Source: Pseudotabrizicola alkalilacus (lineage in GTDB: Bacteria; Pseudomonadota; Alphaproteobacteria; Rhodobacterales; Rhodobacteraceae). Taken from it: a stretch of 64,000 bases of DNA. Both the position numbers and the translations under genes were made by a program. Shown here piece by piece: positions 52,640 through 61,540 of this stretch; position 1 is the stretch's first letter; the number at the start of each line of letters is the position of its first letter. The stretch is from contig NZ_QWEY01000003.1 in assembly GCF_003443995.1 (NCBI RefSeq), positions 336,858 to 400,857 on the forward strand. Reading direction: 5' to 3'. Below the pieces are notes generated by a model. The model ran no database searches, had not been told where the DNA came from, and saw only the letters and a program-made list of their open reading frames with translations.

Positions 52640-53316
52640 CACGATGCCTGACGCAGACCGTCCTGAACCTGCGGCACCTGCTGGCCATAGGTCTTGAACT
52701 TTACCAGAACATCGGCAATCTGCGCCTCGGACAGAACCGGGGGGGCACCCAGCGGCAGGCACAGCAGGTATTGCGTCGCCAGCTCTTCGACGGTCACGGC
52801 CAGCGCCAGCGCCCGTGCAATGGACACATGGGCCGCGATCACACCATGATGCGCCAACAGGCAGGCGCGCCGCCCGTCCAAAGCTGTCACAACCCGGTCG
52901 GCCAGCTCTTGTGATCCGAAGATTTCATATGGGGCGCAGCGAATGCTGGACCCACCGGTGGCGGCAATAGAATAGTGGATCGCGGGAATGTCATGCCCCA
53001 GTATTGATACGCTGGTGGCCTGGGTGGAATGGGTGTGCACCACTGCATTCAGATCGGGGCGCGCGCGCAGGATATCGCGGTGAAACCGCCATTCCGACGA
53101 GGGCAGCACATCGCCCTGAAAGGTCGCATCCCAGGTCATCGCCACGACATGTTCGGGCGTCAGCTGATCATAGGGGATGCCGGTGGGCGAGATCAGGAAT
53201 CCGTCGCCATGGCGGACACTGATGTTTCCGGCTGTCCCCTTGTTGATGCCAAGCCGGTTCATGCTGCGGCATGCCTCGATCAGTTCGGTGCGCAGGGCGC
53301 GTTCATCATCGGTCAT
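52639..53316 (-). CDS. Class II aldolase/adducin-family protein
   Basis: 225 residues from ATG at 53316, chosen because GAGG lies six bases upstream; ATG at 53328 is an ATGA-overlap alternative. Zinc ligands: VVHTHSTQA and the His in LLAHHGVIA; catalytic Glu in SEWRFHRDI. NISVRHGDGFLISPTGIPYDQL is the family core, as in fuculose- and ribulose-phosphate aldolases or epimerases. With the overlapping kinase it likely cleaves the phosphorylated intermediate. Confidence 0.9.
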   Translation of the reverse strand: MTDDERALRTELIEACRSMNRLGINKGTAGNISVRHGDGFLISPTGIPYDQLTPEHVVAMTWDATFQGDVLPSSEWRFHRDILRARPDLNAVVHTHSTQATSVSILGHDIPAIHYSIAATGGSSIRCAPYEIFGSQELADRVVTALDGRRACLLAHHGVIAAHVSIARALALAVTVEELATQYLLCLPLGAPPVLSEAQIADVLVKFKTYGQQVPQVQDGLRQAS

Positions 53317-53324
53317 CACAAACC

Positions 53325-54374
53325 TCATGTGCAGGGATAAAGCGGCGTCTTGCCGTCCAGGATCAGGGCAATATCCCCGGCGATCATGCTGGCCGCCTTG
53401 GTGGCGGAATGGCGCGACGCGCCGGCGATATGGGGCGACAGCGTGACATTGGGCAGTTTCAGAAGCGGCCAATCAGGCGGCGGCGGTTCGGGTTCGAACG
53501 TATCCAGTGCCGCCCCCTTCAGATGCCCGGACACCAGCGCATCATAAAGCGCGCTGTAGTCCAGAACCTGACCCCGCGTGGTGTTCACGATATAGCCGCC
53601 GGGCTTCATCATCGCGATCCGCTCGCGGCTGATCATGCCCTTGGTCTGGGGTGTAACGCGGGGGTGCAGCGTGATCACATCGGCCCCGCGCATCACGTCA
53701 TCCAGATCGGCCTTGCGGAACCCTGCGGCCATTTCGTCTTCGGTCAGGTCTTTGAACGGATCATAGATCAGGATCGAACACCCGAACGGACGCAGAAGCC
53801 GCGCGACACGTGTGCCGATGTCGCCATAACCGATGATGCCCACGGTCAGCTCGCACAGTTCCGGACCGGCATTGGCATAATGGTAGAAGTCGCGCCCGAA
53901 GGTGCCGTCGGCCACCGCCAGATGCCCCCGGATCAGATTGCGCGTTTCCGCCAGAAGCGAGGCCACGGTGAATTCCGCCACCGCCGACGCATTGCGTCCG
54001 GGCGTATTCACCACGGTAATGCCACGTTCGCGCGCTGCGGCCATTTCAATGTTTACCGGCCCGCCGCGCGATACCGCGATCACACGCAGGTCTGGCGCAT
54101 GGGTCAGGCTTTGTGCGGTGATCGGCGCCAGATGGGTGATCAGAACATCCAGCCCGACCAGAAACCCGAAGTAATCTTCGGGACGACCGACAAATTCACC
54201 GACCGGCAGAGTGGGATCGAATTTGGTCGATTTCAGCTTGAGCGGCCAGTCCAGCTCTTTGGTCCGGAAGTGCAGGTCACGGTCTGGCAACCGGGCGGTC
54301 AGCGCATTCTGAAAGAGCGCGGGCTGCATGAAGCCGTCACCAATGATGCCAATGGTCAGGGGCTGTTGGGGCAT
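53325..54374 (-). CDS. D-isomer-specific 2-hydroxyacid dehydrogenase
   Basis: 349 residues. NAD-binding motif GIIGYGDIGTRVARLL, catalytic Arg in NTTRGQVLD, Glu in DTFEPEPPP and His in SPHIAGAS. Family members oxidise or reduce 2-hydroxyacids such as glycerate and erythronate. The N-terminus (GIIGDGFMQPALF) differs from typical phosphoglycerate dehydrogenases. Spaced by 8-9 bases from both operon neighbours. Confidence 0.88.
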   Translation of the reverse strand: MPQQPLTIGIIGDGFMQPALFQNALTARLPDRDLHFRTKELDWPLKLKSTKFDPTLPVGEFVGRPEDYFGFLVGLDVLITHLAPITAQSLTHAPDLRVIAVSRGGPVNIEMAAARERGITVVNTPGRNASAVAEFTVASLLAETRNLIRGHLAVADGTFGRDFYHYANAGPELCELTVGIIGYGDIGTRVARLLRPFGCSILIYDPFKDLTEDEMAAGFRKADLDDVMRGADVITLHPRVTPQTKGMISRERIAMMKPGGYIVNTTRGQVLDYSALYDALVSGHLKGAALDTFEPEPPPPDWPLLKLPNVTLSPHIAGASRHSATKAASMIAGDIALILDGKTPLYPCT

Positions 54375-54383
54375 GGTCGTTCC

Positions 54384-55580
54384 TTACACTTCGGTTGCGG
54401 CGGCCAGCGGGTCTATCCCCGGCAGCACGTCGCGGTAACGGTCGGTGTCGAGCCCGCGTTCGGCCATCACTTCTGCAGTGTGCTGGGCGAATTGCGGCGG
54501 GGCAAGGCGATAGCTGGCAGGGGTGCGGGACAGTTTGATCGGGCTGCCCGTGCCACGATAGCTGCCGATATCCACAATCATTTCCCGGTGCGCCGTATGC
54601 GGGTCCGCCACCACCTGATCAATCCGGCGTACCGCACCACAGGGCACGCCTGCCTTGATCAGCCGGTCCGAAAGATCGCCGCAGTCAAAAGCTGACAACG
54701 CGGATTCGAGTTCAACCTTCAGCGCATCACGGTGGGTATTACGCTGACTGTTCGACACAAAACGCGGATCATCGGGAAGGTCGGGACGGTCGATCATCCG
54801 GCACAGGATCGCAAACTGGCGGTTGTTGCCCACGGCGAGAAAAACCGGCTCGGTCGCGGTGGCGAATGTGTCATAGGGGCAGATGTTGGGGTGGGCATTG
54901 CCCGAAGGCGCCGCAACCTGACCTGACAAATAGTAGTTGGGCAAATGCGGGTGCAGCAAAGAAATGCCGCAATCGTAAAGACTTGCCTCAACGAACTGGC
55001 CCTTGCCGCTTTGGCTGCGTTCGTTCAGCGCCATCAGGATTCCAAGGGCTGCATTCAGCCCGGTCACCATGTCCACCACCGGCAGGCCGACGCGCAGCGG
55101 CTGACCGCCCTGCTCGCCGTTCACGCTCATGATGCCGCACAATGCCTGAATGGCAGCATCATAGCCAGGCAGCCCGCCCATCGGCCCATCAGCCCCGAAA
55201 CCGGAGACGCGGGCGTGGATCAGAGTGGGAAACCGGCGCGCCAGCTCTTCGTGCCCCAGCCCCCAACGCTCCAGCGTGCCGGTCTTGAAATTCTCGATCA
55301 GCACATCCGCGTCAGCCAGCAGGTCAAGCAGCAGATCGCGCCCGGCCTCTTGCGCCAGATCAATCGCGATGCCGCGTTTGTTGCGGTTGAGACCAAGGAA
55401 GTAACTCGCCGCGCCATCCAGAAACGGTGGGCCCCAGCCCCTGGTCTCGTCGCCGGCAGGGGGTTCCAGTTTGATGACATCTGCGCCGTGATCTGCCAGA
55501 ATCTGTCCGGCATAGGGCCCCCCCAACACGCGGCTGGCGTCGATCACCTTGAGATTGGCCAGAGAACCGATTTTGAACAT
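54384..55580 (-). CDS. CaiB/BaiF-family (family III) CoA transferase
   Basis: 398 residues from ATG at 55580 (MFKIGSLANLKVIDASRVLGG). Hallmarks: GPYAGQILADHGADVIKLEPP, the catalytic Asp in LPVVDMVTGLNAALG, and SLYDCGISLL. Transfers CoA between carboxylates. Its presence with a second CoA-transferase-type pair and an acyl-CoA ligase implies several CoA-bound intermediates in the pathway. Confidence 0.92.
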   Translation of the reverse strand: MFKIGSLANLKVIDASRVLGGPYAGQILADHGADVIKLEPPAGDETRGWGPPFLDGAASYFLGLNRNKRGIAIDLAQEAGRDLLLDLLADADVLIENFKTGTLERWGLGHEELARRFPTLIHARVSGFGADGPMGGLPGYDAAIQALCGIMSVNGEQGGQPLRVGLPVVDMVTGLNAALGILMALNERSQSGKGQFVEASLYDCGISLLHPHLPNYYLSGQVAAPSGNAHPNICPYDTFATATEPVFLAVGNNRQFAILCRMIDRPDLPDDPRFVSNSQRNTHRDALKVELESALSAFDCGDLSDRLIKAGVPCGAVRRIDQVVADPHTAHREMIVDIGSYRGTGSPIKLSRTPASYRLAPPQFAQHTAEVMAERGLDTDRYRDVLPGIDPLAAATEV

Positions 55581-55596
55581 GAGGGAGAGTGTCCTT

Positions 55597-56349
55597 TCAG
55601 GCGGCGAACGCGGCCAGATCGCGGCGCCAGTCAGCGGCGAACGCGGGGTAGGTTTCGGAAAGTTCGTCAAGCACCCGCCCGCGCAGCAACGTCAGTTCCG
55701 CGGCATCGGGCAGCGGGGTTTCGGGCGGGTTGGCAGGACAATCATAGGCAAAGCCCGTCGCTTCGGCGATGTCTGCGGCGGTGTGTCCGGGATGTACGCT
55801 GTCGAGCATAAACCCCGGCCGCTCCTTGTCAAAGCGGAACAGGCCTTTGCTGGTCAGCAGCGCAACGGGCCCGCCGGGGCGGTACACCCCCGCTGGGCTG
55901 ACGCCGGGGGCCGATATGAAATCAACCTGATCCACCAGAACCCGCCGGCTATGCTCTTCGCGGAACAGGATAACCTTCGGTACGGTGAAGTAGAGATAGG
56001 CCGATCCGAACGAACCAGGCCAACGCACGGTACTTGCAGGATAATCCCCTACCCCCACAAGATTTACGTTGGCCTGCCCGTCGATCTGCCCTCCCCCCAG
56101 AAAAAAGGCATCCAGCCGACCTTGACCGGCGGCGTCAAACAGTTCGGCAGACCCGTTGGTGAAGAAATTGTGCTTTACCGAACCCAGAACCGACAGCCGC
56201 ACCTGACGTTCGTTTTCGTCCAGCGCCCGCCGCAACATCGCCCCCGCCGCCGGAACCGGCGACGCAGCCCCGACCGCGACCATCCGCACCCCTTCAAGCA
56301 AACGCGCAATCGTGAAGATCAGCGTTTCGCGCAACAGCACCCCACTCAT
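55597..56349 (-). CDS. CoA-transferase subunit beta-like protein (family I, IpdB/GctB-like)
   Basis: 250 residues from ATG at 56349. GSPVPAAGAMLRRALD near the start and FFLGGGQIDGQANVNLVGVGDY in the middle fit the beta subunit of glutaconate-CoA-transferase-type enzymes. At the place where I would expect the catalytic Glu motif (E-x-G) the sequence reads LGSVKHNF, so the acyl-acceptor Glu seems absent, as in IpdB-type ring-opening hydrolases. Forms a dimer with the alpha product, whose stop overlaps by four bases. Confidence 0.8.
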   Translation of the reverse strand: MSGVLLRETLIFTIARLLEGVRMVAVGAASPVPAAGAMLRRALDENERQVRLSVLGSVKHNFFTNGSAELFDAAGQGRLDAFFLGGGQIDGQANVNLVGVGDYPASTVRWPGSFGSAYLYFTVPKVILFREEHSRRVLVDQVDFISAPGVSPAGVYRPGGPVALLTSKGLFRFDKERPGFMLDSVHPGHTAADIAEATGFAYDCPANPPETPLPDAAELTLLRGRVLDELSETYPAFAADWRRDLAAFAA

Positions 56350-57146
56350 GCCGCCGCCTCCTGCGCCATGTATCCGGCAAATCCTGCTTCGGTGCGGGCG
56401 GCTTTGGCGTAGCGGATCAGCTCGTTCGTGTCTGTGGTGTATTCGCCCCAAAGCCCATAGGGCCAGGCCCCGCGCGGCGCAGCGGCAATCGCGGTCACAT
56501 AGAGCGCTGGCAGAGTGCCCGCCGCTGTCATCTCGTCAGCCAGAAGATCATGATCGACAATCCGCTCCACCGTGATCAGGGTCCGGGCCGAGGCATAGGC
56601 CATGGCGGCCAGTTCGCGCCGCCGCCCGATCCAGACATTGCCAAAGCGGTCGGCCATCGCCGCATGAAAGATTGCCACATCGGGGCGGATGGCAGGGATC
56701 AGCACGATCGGGTCACCCTCGGCGGCAAACGGATTGTCGATCACGCGCCAGTCATCGCGGTGGCGCAGCACATCTGTCCCCAGCAGACCACGCAACGGCA
56801 CGAAAGGGCTGCCCTTTTGTGCGGCCATCAGCCCGGCATGAATCGCCGGGCAAGTGGAATCGCGCAGCCCTATCGACCCGTCTTTCACAGCCTGATTGAA
56901 GCGAGGGGCACCGCCAGCTTCGCCCAGAGACACGGCGCTGGTTTCCACGCTGCGGACCAAACCGGCACCGATCAGCTGATCAACCTGCAGCCCCCCGGTC
57001 GGCACACAAACCAGATCCAGGCTGCCCGCGCCATGGGCGATCATCGGGCGCGTCATCGCCATCGACACCCCGGCATAATCCACCGGCAGCGCGATGCGCA
57101 TTCCGGGGCGTATGCCTGCGGCCATGGCCCGCAGATCGGCTTGCAT
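56346..57146 (-). CDS. CoA-transferase subunit alpha-like protein (family I, IpdA/GctA-like)
   Basis: 266 residues from ATG at 57146 (MQADLRAMAAGIRPGM). GAGSLDLVCVPTGGLQVDQLIGAG and VERIVDHDLLADEMTAAGTLP are typical alpha-subunit stretches. First gene of the operon; the ribosome site is GGGAAAG. The upstream open frame (to 57215) runs through the operator and is not used. Together with the beta subunit it could be a CoA transferase or, given the missing Glu in beta, a CoA-dependent hydrolase. Confidence 0.8.
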   Translation of the reverse strand: MQADLRAMAAGIRPGMRIALPVDYAGVSMAMTRPMIAHGAGSLDLVCVPTGGLQVDQLIGAGLVRSVETSAVSLGEAGGAPRFNQAVKDGSIGLRDSTCPAIHAGLMAAQKGSPFVPLRGLLGTDVLRHRDDWRVIDNPFAAEGDPIVLIPAIRPDVAIFHAAMADRFGNVWIGRRRELAAMAYASARTLITVERIVDHDLLADEMTAAGTLPALYVTAIAAAPRGAWPYGLWGEYTTDTNELIRYAKAARTEAGFAGYMAQEAAA

Positions 57147-57193
57147 CGACTTTCCCTCCCGGTCGCCCCCGGTCCTCCAACCAGAAAACGAAC

Positions 57194-57210
57194 GTTCCAT
57201 AATATAGAAC
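57194..57210. promoter_or_regulatory. Candidate IclR operator, minus-strand operon side
   Basis: GTTCCATAATATAGAAC is a 17-base imperfect palindrome (GTTC-TATA-type arms around a central base). It matches the second site at 57364-57380 at 13 of 17 positions and lies 48 bases upstream of the CoA-transferase alpha start, where it would cover the promoter or leader. Confidence 0.7.
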
Positions 57211-57320
57211 AACATTCTGAAATTAAGGATATGCAGAGCAACATGTCGCTGTCAATCGCCATGCTGCGCGGTGCGTCAGAGAAATTTTCCGTCATTCCGG
57301 CCTTGGACGCACAGAACATC

Positions 57321-57348
57321 TTGACAAGTTAAAAAGTGAGTCGAGAAT
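57321..57348 (+). promoter_or_regulatory. Candidate promoter for the ABC importer operon
   Basis: TTGACA (57321-57326) is a consensus -35 box; GAGAAT (57343-57348) at 16 bases spacing is a plausible -10. The start point would fall just before the second operator, as expected for repression by IclR. Confidence 0.5.
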
Positions 57349-57363
57349 GAATTACGGAATGCT

Positions 57364-57380
57364 GTTCTATATAGTAGAAC
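57364..57380. promoter_or_regulatory. Candidate IclR operator, importer side
   Basis: GTTCTATATAGTAGAAC, a 17-base palindrome with GTTCTA and TAGAAC arms, lying between the predicted promoter and the importer ATG at 57396. Same arms as the 57194 site. Size and symmetry are typical of IclR-family operators; the only regulator gene in the cluster is IclR-type. Confidence 0.7.
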
Positions 57381-57395
57381 ACATGGGAGGACGCA

Positions 57396-58538
57396 ATGAT
57401 ACAGACCCAGACGTGGCGCGACCCGGACAAGAACACTGCGCCATCCGCCAGAACGACGCGGGGCGCAGACATCATCGGTGCAGGGATTTCGCTACGCGAT
57501 GTCGTGAAGAGATATGGCGCGTTCGTCGCAGCGGACCGTATCAGCCTTGATGTGGAACCGGGCGAATTCATCACGCTTCTGGGCCCCTCAGGCAGCGGAA
57601 AGACCACCCTTCTGAACCTTCTGGCCGGATTTCAGGGCATTGATGGCGGTGAGATTCTGGTTGACGGAAAGCCGATCAGCCATGTGCCGACGCACCGGCG
57701 CGGCTTTGGTATGGTGTTTCAAAGCTATGCCTTGTTTCCGAACATGACCGTGGCGCAGAACGTTGCCTTTCCGATGCGGATGGCCGGTGTCGACCGCGCT
57801 GCGTCTGACCGGCGCGTCGGCGAAACGCTTGAAATGATGCGGCTTTCAGAACATGCGCACAAAGCACCGTCGGAAATGTCGGGTGGGCAGCAACAACGTG
57901 TGGCGATTGCCCGCGCCATCGTCATGCGGCCGCGTGTGGTGCTGATGGACGAGCCGTTGTCGGCTCTGGACCGCCGCCTGCGCGAATCGATCCAGATCGA
58001 ATTGCGCGAGCTGCATCAGGCCATCGGCAGCACGATCCTGTTCGTGACCCATGATCAGAGTGAAGCGCTGACCATGAGCGACCGGATAGCCGTGATGGAC
58101 AAGGGCCATATCATCCAGGTGGCCCGTCCGCTGGAGATTTACCGTCATCCGCAAAGCCGGTTCGTGGCAGGATTTGTCGGCGAAAGCAATCTGATCGAGG
58201 CTGAGGTGCTGGAGCGTCGCGACGATATGGCCGTGCTGCGCAGCCGGTCCGGCCATGTGTTTCAGACCGGCGCCCGCAATGTTCCTGCGGCCGGCAAGGT
58301 GACCGTTCTGGTCCGGCCGGAACGGATGGCCTTGCACCAGACCGCCCAACCCGGCACGACGCCTGCAACGGTGACATCGGCGCTGTTTCTGGGCGAGACA
58401 TTGCGCATTGAAGCGGTGATGGAGGGCGGTGAAACGCTGCTGATCCGCTGCCCGGATACCGCTGCGCGCGAATTGCCCGCAACCGGCAGCCTGATCCACG
58501 TCGGATGGGGTGCGCAAGACGGCTGGGTGCTGTCATGA
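57396..58538 (+). CDS. Polyamine-type ABC importer ATPase (PotA-like)
   Basis: 380 residues. Walker A GPSGSGKTT, signature MSGGQQQR, Walker B LMDEPLSALD, and a C-terminal TOBE regulatory domain (VLVRPERMAL and following). GGGAGG lies five bases before the ATG. Energises import through the fused permease gene that overlaps its stop by four bases. Relatives import polyamines, thiamine, iron or other small compounds. Confidence 0.92.
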   Translation: MIQTQTWRDPDKNTAPSARTTRGADIIGAGISLRDVVKRYGAFVAADRISLDVEPGEFITLLGPSGSGKTTLLNLLAGFQGIDGGEILVDGKPISHVPTHRRGFGMVFQSYALFPNMTVAQNVAFPMRMAGVDRAASDRRVGETLEMMRLSEHAHKAPSEMSGGQQQRVAIARAIVMRPRVVLMDEPLSALDRRLRESIQIELRELHQAIGSTILFVTHDQSEALTMSDRIAVMDKGHIIQVARPLEIYRHPQSRFVAGFVGESNLIEAEVLERRDDMAVLRSRSGHVFQTGARNVPAAGKVTVLVRPERMALHQTAQPGTTPATVTSALFLGETLRIEAVMEGGETLLIRCPDTAARELPATGSLIHVGWGAQDGWVLS

Positions 58539-60319
58539 CCGTCACACCACTGTCAGCCCATGCAGCGCCGCTACGGCGCGCGTGGATGCGATCGCCGACG
58601 CTGCTTCTGGTGCCGGCGGTTCTGTTCTTGTCCGTGGTCTATGTCCTGCCGCTGATTGATCTGGCGCGCGTGAGCGTGGCTGCCGACCCGTGGTGGACCC
58701 ATATGGCGCGGGTGTTCTCGGTGCCGCTGTATTGGGAATCGCTGGTGCGGACGATGAAGATCGCGCTGACCGTTGCCTGCCTGTGCGCCGCGTTCGGCTA
58801 TCCGACCGCGCTGCTGATTCAGCGCAGCCGGGGCAGCGTGCAGGCGATGATCGCAACGGCTGTGGTGTTGCCCTACTTCATCGCCATTCTGATCCGGACC
58901 TATGCCTGGATGGTGCTGCTCGGTCGCAACGGACCGATCAACAAGACAGCAATATGGCTGGGCATTTACGACCAACCGCTGGCGCTGCTGTTCAATCGGG
59001 GCACGGTTCTGATGGGAATGACGGCGGTGCTTATGCCGCTGATGGTGTTGTCGATCTATTCCAGCCTGTCGCGGCTGGACCAGAACCTGATCCGCGCCGC
59101 GCTGGCGGGCGGGGCCGGGCCGATGGCCGTGTTCTGGCGCGTGCTGCTGCCGTTGACGCTGCCGGGCGTCGGGGCTGGCTTTCTTCTGGTTTTCGTCAGT
59201 GCTCTTGGCTTCTTCATCACGCCCACGCTTCTGGGTGGGCCTGGCGATCAGATGTTCGCCATGCACATCACGCAGCAAGCTGATTCGATCACCGGCGAAG
59301 GCTTTCTGCAGGCGCTGGCAGTCGTGCTGTTGCTGATCACCTTGGCAGTGGTCGGAATCGCCGGACGGCTGATGGGATTTGAATTCATCTGGGGCGGAGG
59401 CAAGCTGGCCGAACCGGTTCAGAGAGCAGCCCCGGAACAGTCCGGTGTCGCCGGACCGGGCCGCCGCAGTTTCGCAATGTTTCTGGCCGATACCATCGGC
59501 TGGCCGATCCTGCGGCTGATGGGGCGGCTGCCTGCCGCCACCGGAGCCTGGACGGTGCGCATCCTTGGTGCCATCGTGCTGTGTTCGCTGATCCTGCCCA
59601 TTCTGGTGGTGATCGTCATTTCGTTCAGCGAGGCCAGCTATCTGACCTTTCCGCCACCGGGCTGGTCGCTTCAGTGGTACGAAAAGTTCTTTTCCGACTC
59701 CAACTGGATGACCGCGTTCTGGAATTCGTTGACCATTGCGGCGCTGTCGTCGCTGATCGCCGTCGTACTGGGTGCCACTGCGGCAGTGGGCATCGTGCGC
59801 AGCGAGATCAGATACAAATCCGCGCTGATGCTGTTGCTGGTCAGCCCGATGATCGTGCCGCCGGTGGTGCTGGGCCTGTCGCTTTACAGCCTGTTTCTGC
59901 ATCTCAATCTGGTCGGCACCTATTTTGGTCTGGCCGCAGCCCATGCCATCGGCGGCATTCCGATTGTGGTGGTCATCATTGCCGCATCCCTTCAGGCGGT
60001 AGACCGGCGGCTGGAGCAAGGCGCAGCCGTCCATGGCGCGTCCCCGCTGACCGTCTTTCGCACCGTGACACTGCCGGCGATTGCGCCCGGCCTGGCGGCA
60101 GCGGTGTTCTTTGCCTTTCTGCACTCGTTCGACGAACTGGTGCTGTCACTGTTCCTGTCCAGTCCGCGGATGAAGACGCTTCCGCTGATGCTCTGGGCCG
60201 ACATCAACTATCAGCTGAACCCCGTGCTGGCCGTCGTCTCGACGCTGGAGGTTGTGCTGGTCGTCGGTGGGATATTCCTCGCACGGCCCGTCCTTGGACG
60301 GTCGCGCGGGGCGCACTGA
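58535..60319 (+). CDS. Fused ABC permease (PotB-PotC type in one chain)
   Basis: 594 residues containing two complete permease domains. Half one (about 20-290) has its EAA loop in RAALAGGAGPMAVFWRVLLPLT; half two (about 335-590) has it in EQGAAVHGASPLTVFRTVTLP. A short linker (LAEPVQRAAPEQSGVAG) joins them. Polyamine-type importers usually encode these separately, so this is a gene fusion with about 12 membrane segments. Starts at an ATGA overlap with the ATPase. Confidence 0.9.
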   Translation: MTVTPLSAHAAPLRRAWMRSPTLLLVPAVLFLSVVYVLPLIDLARVSVAADPWWTHMARVFSVPLYWESLVRTMKIALTVACLCAAFGYPTALLIQRSRGSVQAMIATAVVLPYFIAILIRTYAWMVLLGRNGPINKTAIWLGIYDQPLALLFNRGTVLMGMTAVLMPLMVLSIYSSLSRLDQNLIRAALAGGAGPMAVFWRVLLPLTLPGVGAGFLLVFVSALGFFITPTLLGGPGDQMFAMHITQQADSITGEGFLQALAVVLLLITLAVVGIAGRLMGFEFIWGGGKLAEPVQRAAPEQSGVAGPGRRSFAMFLADTIGWPILRLMGRLPAATGAWTVRILGAIVLCSLILPILVVIVISFSEASYLTFPPPGWSLQWYEKFFSDSNWMTAFWNSLTIAALSSLIAVVLGATAAVGIVRSEIRYKSALMLLLVSPMIVPPVVLGLSLYSLFLHLNLVGTYFGLAAAHAIGGIPIVVVIIAASLQAVDRRLEQGAAVHGASPLTVFRTVTLPAIAPGLAAAVFFAFLHSFDELVLSLFLSSPRMKTLPLMLWADINYQLNPVLAVVSTLEVVLVVGGIFLARPVLGRSRGAH

Positions 60320-60353
60320 CTGCAAGACCAAGTTAAACAGAGGAGGAGATGTC

Positions 60354-61439
60354 ATGCTTGGACGGATGAGACTGCAAGGAATGGTGTCGGCGCTGGCCGT
60401 CACCGCAGCACTGGGCACAGCCCCGGTGCTGGCGCAAAGCAACGAGGTCATCATGCAAGACCCCGGTGGCGGGTATGGCGAGGCGCTGCGCAAGGTGATG
60501 TATGATCCGTTTGAGGCCGAAACCGGCATCAAGGTGATCACCGTGCAGGAAGCCCGGTCGGGCCCGCGGATCAAGGCGCAGGTCGAGGCTGGCAAGACCG
60601 AATGGGATCTGACCTTCATCTTTGATCAGGAAACCAAGCTGCTGGGCGATTGCTGTCTGGCCGACATCGACTATTCCATGATGTCGGAAGGGGCACAAAA
60701 GACCCTTGCTGTCATGCCCGACAATCTGAAACGTCCCAAAGGGGTTGCGCTTCAGGTGATCGGCGTCGGGATGGTTTTCAACACCTCTGTCTACAGCGAA
60801 GACAACAGACCGCAAAGCTGGGCTGATTTCTGGGATGTCGAGAAGTTCCCAGGCCAGCGCTGCTTGCCCGCCTGGCCGCGTTTTGTGATGGAAGCCGCCC
60901 TGATGGCCGACGGGGTTGAAAAACAGAAGCTCTATCCGCTGGATATGGATCGCGCGCTGAAAAAGATCGCCGAGATCAAGCCACATGTGTCGAAATGGTG
61001 GACCACTTCGGCCCAGCCGCCGCAACTGTTGCTGGATGGCGAGGCAGATATGTGCATGGCCTATACCGGCTCGACATCGAAACTGGCGCTGGACGGCGCC
61101 CCGATCGAGGTGGAATGGAACCAGGGCTTTATCTACTACGACTTCTTCTCGATCCCGAAAGACGGGCCGAACTATGAAAACGCCATGAAGTTGTTGTCCT
61201 GGCGGCTGGAGCCGGAACGTGCGGCCGAGCTGACCTCCAATTTCCCGGTGGCGCTGCCGTCTTCGGTGGTGTTCGAGGCGGCTGACCCGGCGGTGAGCGT
61301 CTATTGGGCCAACAACCCGGCCAACGTGTCGCGCGCCATTGAATGGAGCCCGGATTACTGGGGTGCCATGTCAGGCAATGGCACGACCACCAACGAAGAG
61401 CATGGCCAGGAACGGCTGAACGCCCTTCTGGCGCAATAA
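60354..61439 (+). CDS. Periplasmic solute-binding protein (PotD/F-like)
   Basis: 361 residues from ATG at 60354 with GAGGAGGAG ahead. Sec signal peptide 1-27 (ALGTAPVLA). The mature start SNEVIMQDPGGGYGEALRKV and later GEADMCMAYTGSTSKLALDG are the SBP_bac_6/8 pattern. Binding-pocket composition cannot be read, so the ligand is unknown. Third gene of the importer; a hairpin follows its stop. Confidence 0.9.
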   Translation: MLGRMRLQGMVSALAVTAALGTAPVLAQSNEVIMQDPGGGYGEALRKVMYDPFEAETGIKVITVQEARSGPRIKAQVEAGKTEWDLTFIFDQETKLLGDCCLADIDYSMMSEGAQKTLAVMPDNLKRPKGVALQVIGVGMVFNTSVYSEDNRPQSWADFWDVEKFPGQRCLPAWPRFVMEAALMADGVEKQKLYPLDMDRALKKIAEIKPHVSKWWTTSAQPPQLLLDGEADMCMAYTGSTSKLALDGAPIEVEWNQGFIYYDFFSIPKDGPNYENAMKLLSWRLEPERAAELTSNFPVALPSSVVFEAADPAVSVYWANNPANVSRAIEWSPDYWGAMSGNGTTTNEEHGQERLNALLAQ

Positions 61440-61446
61440 ACCCTGA

Positions 61447-61478
61447 TGATGGCCGCTACGTTTCTGTCGCGGCCATCA
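61447..61478 (+). terminator. Hairpin after the importer operon
   Basis: TGATGGCCGC (61447-61456) and GCGGCCATCA (61469-61478) form a perfect ten-pair stem with a 12-base loop, seven bases after the binding-protein stop. No T-run. May attenuate between importer and regulator genes. Confidence 0.55.
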
Positions 61479-61540
61479 GCTTCCGCGCTATAGTCCGGGG
61501 TCAAACCCCGCCACGGCGGACCAAGAGTATCGGATCGTTC

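Noticed and set aside
51134..53316. Assignment to a named fucose, rhamnose or threonate pathway
   Set aside because: The partner isomerase or DUF1537 kinase genes of those pathways are absent and residues do not settle the substrate.
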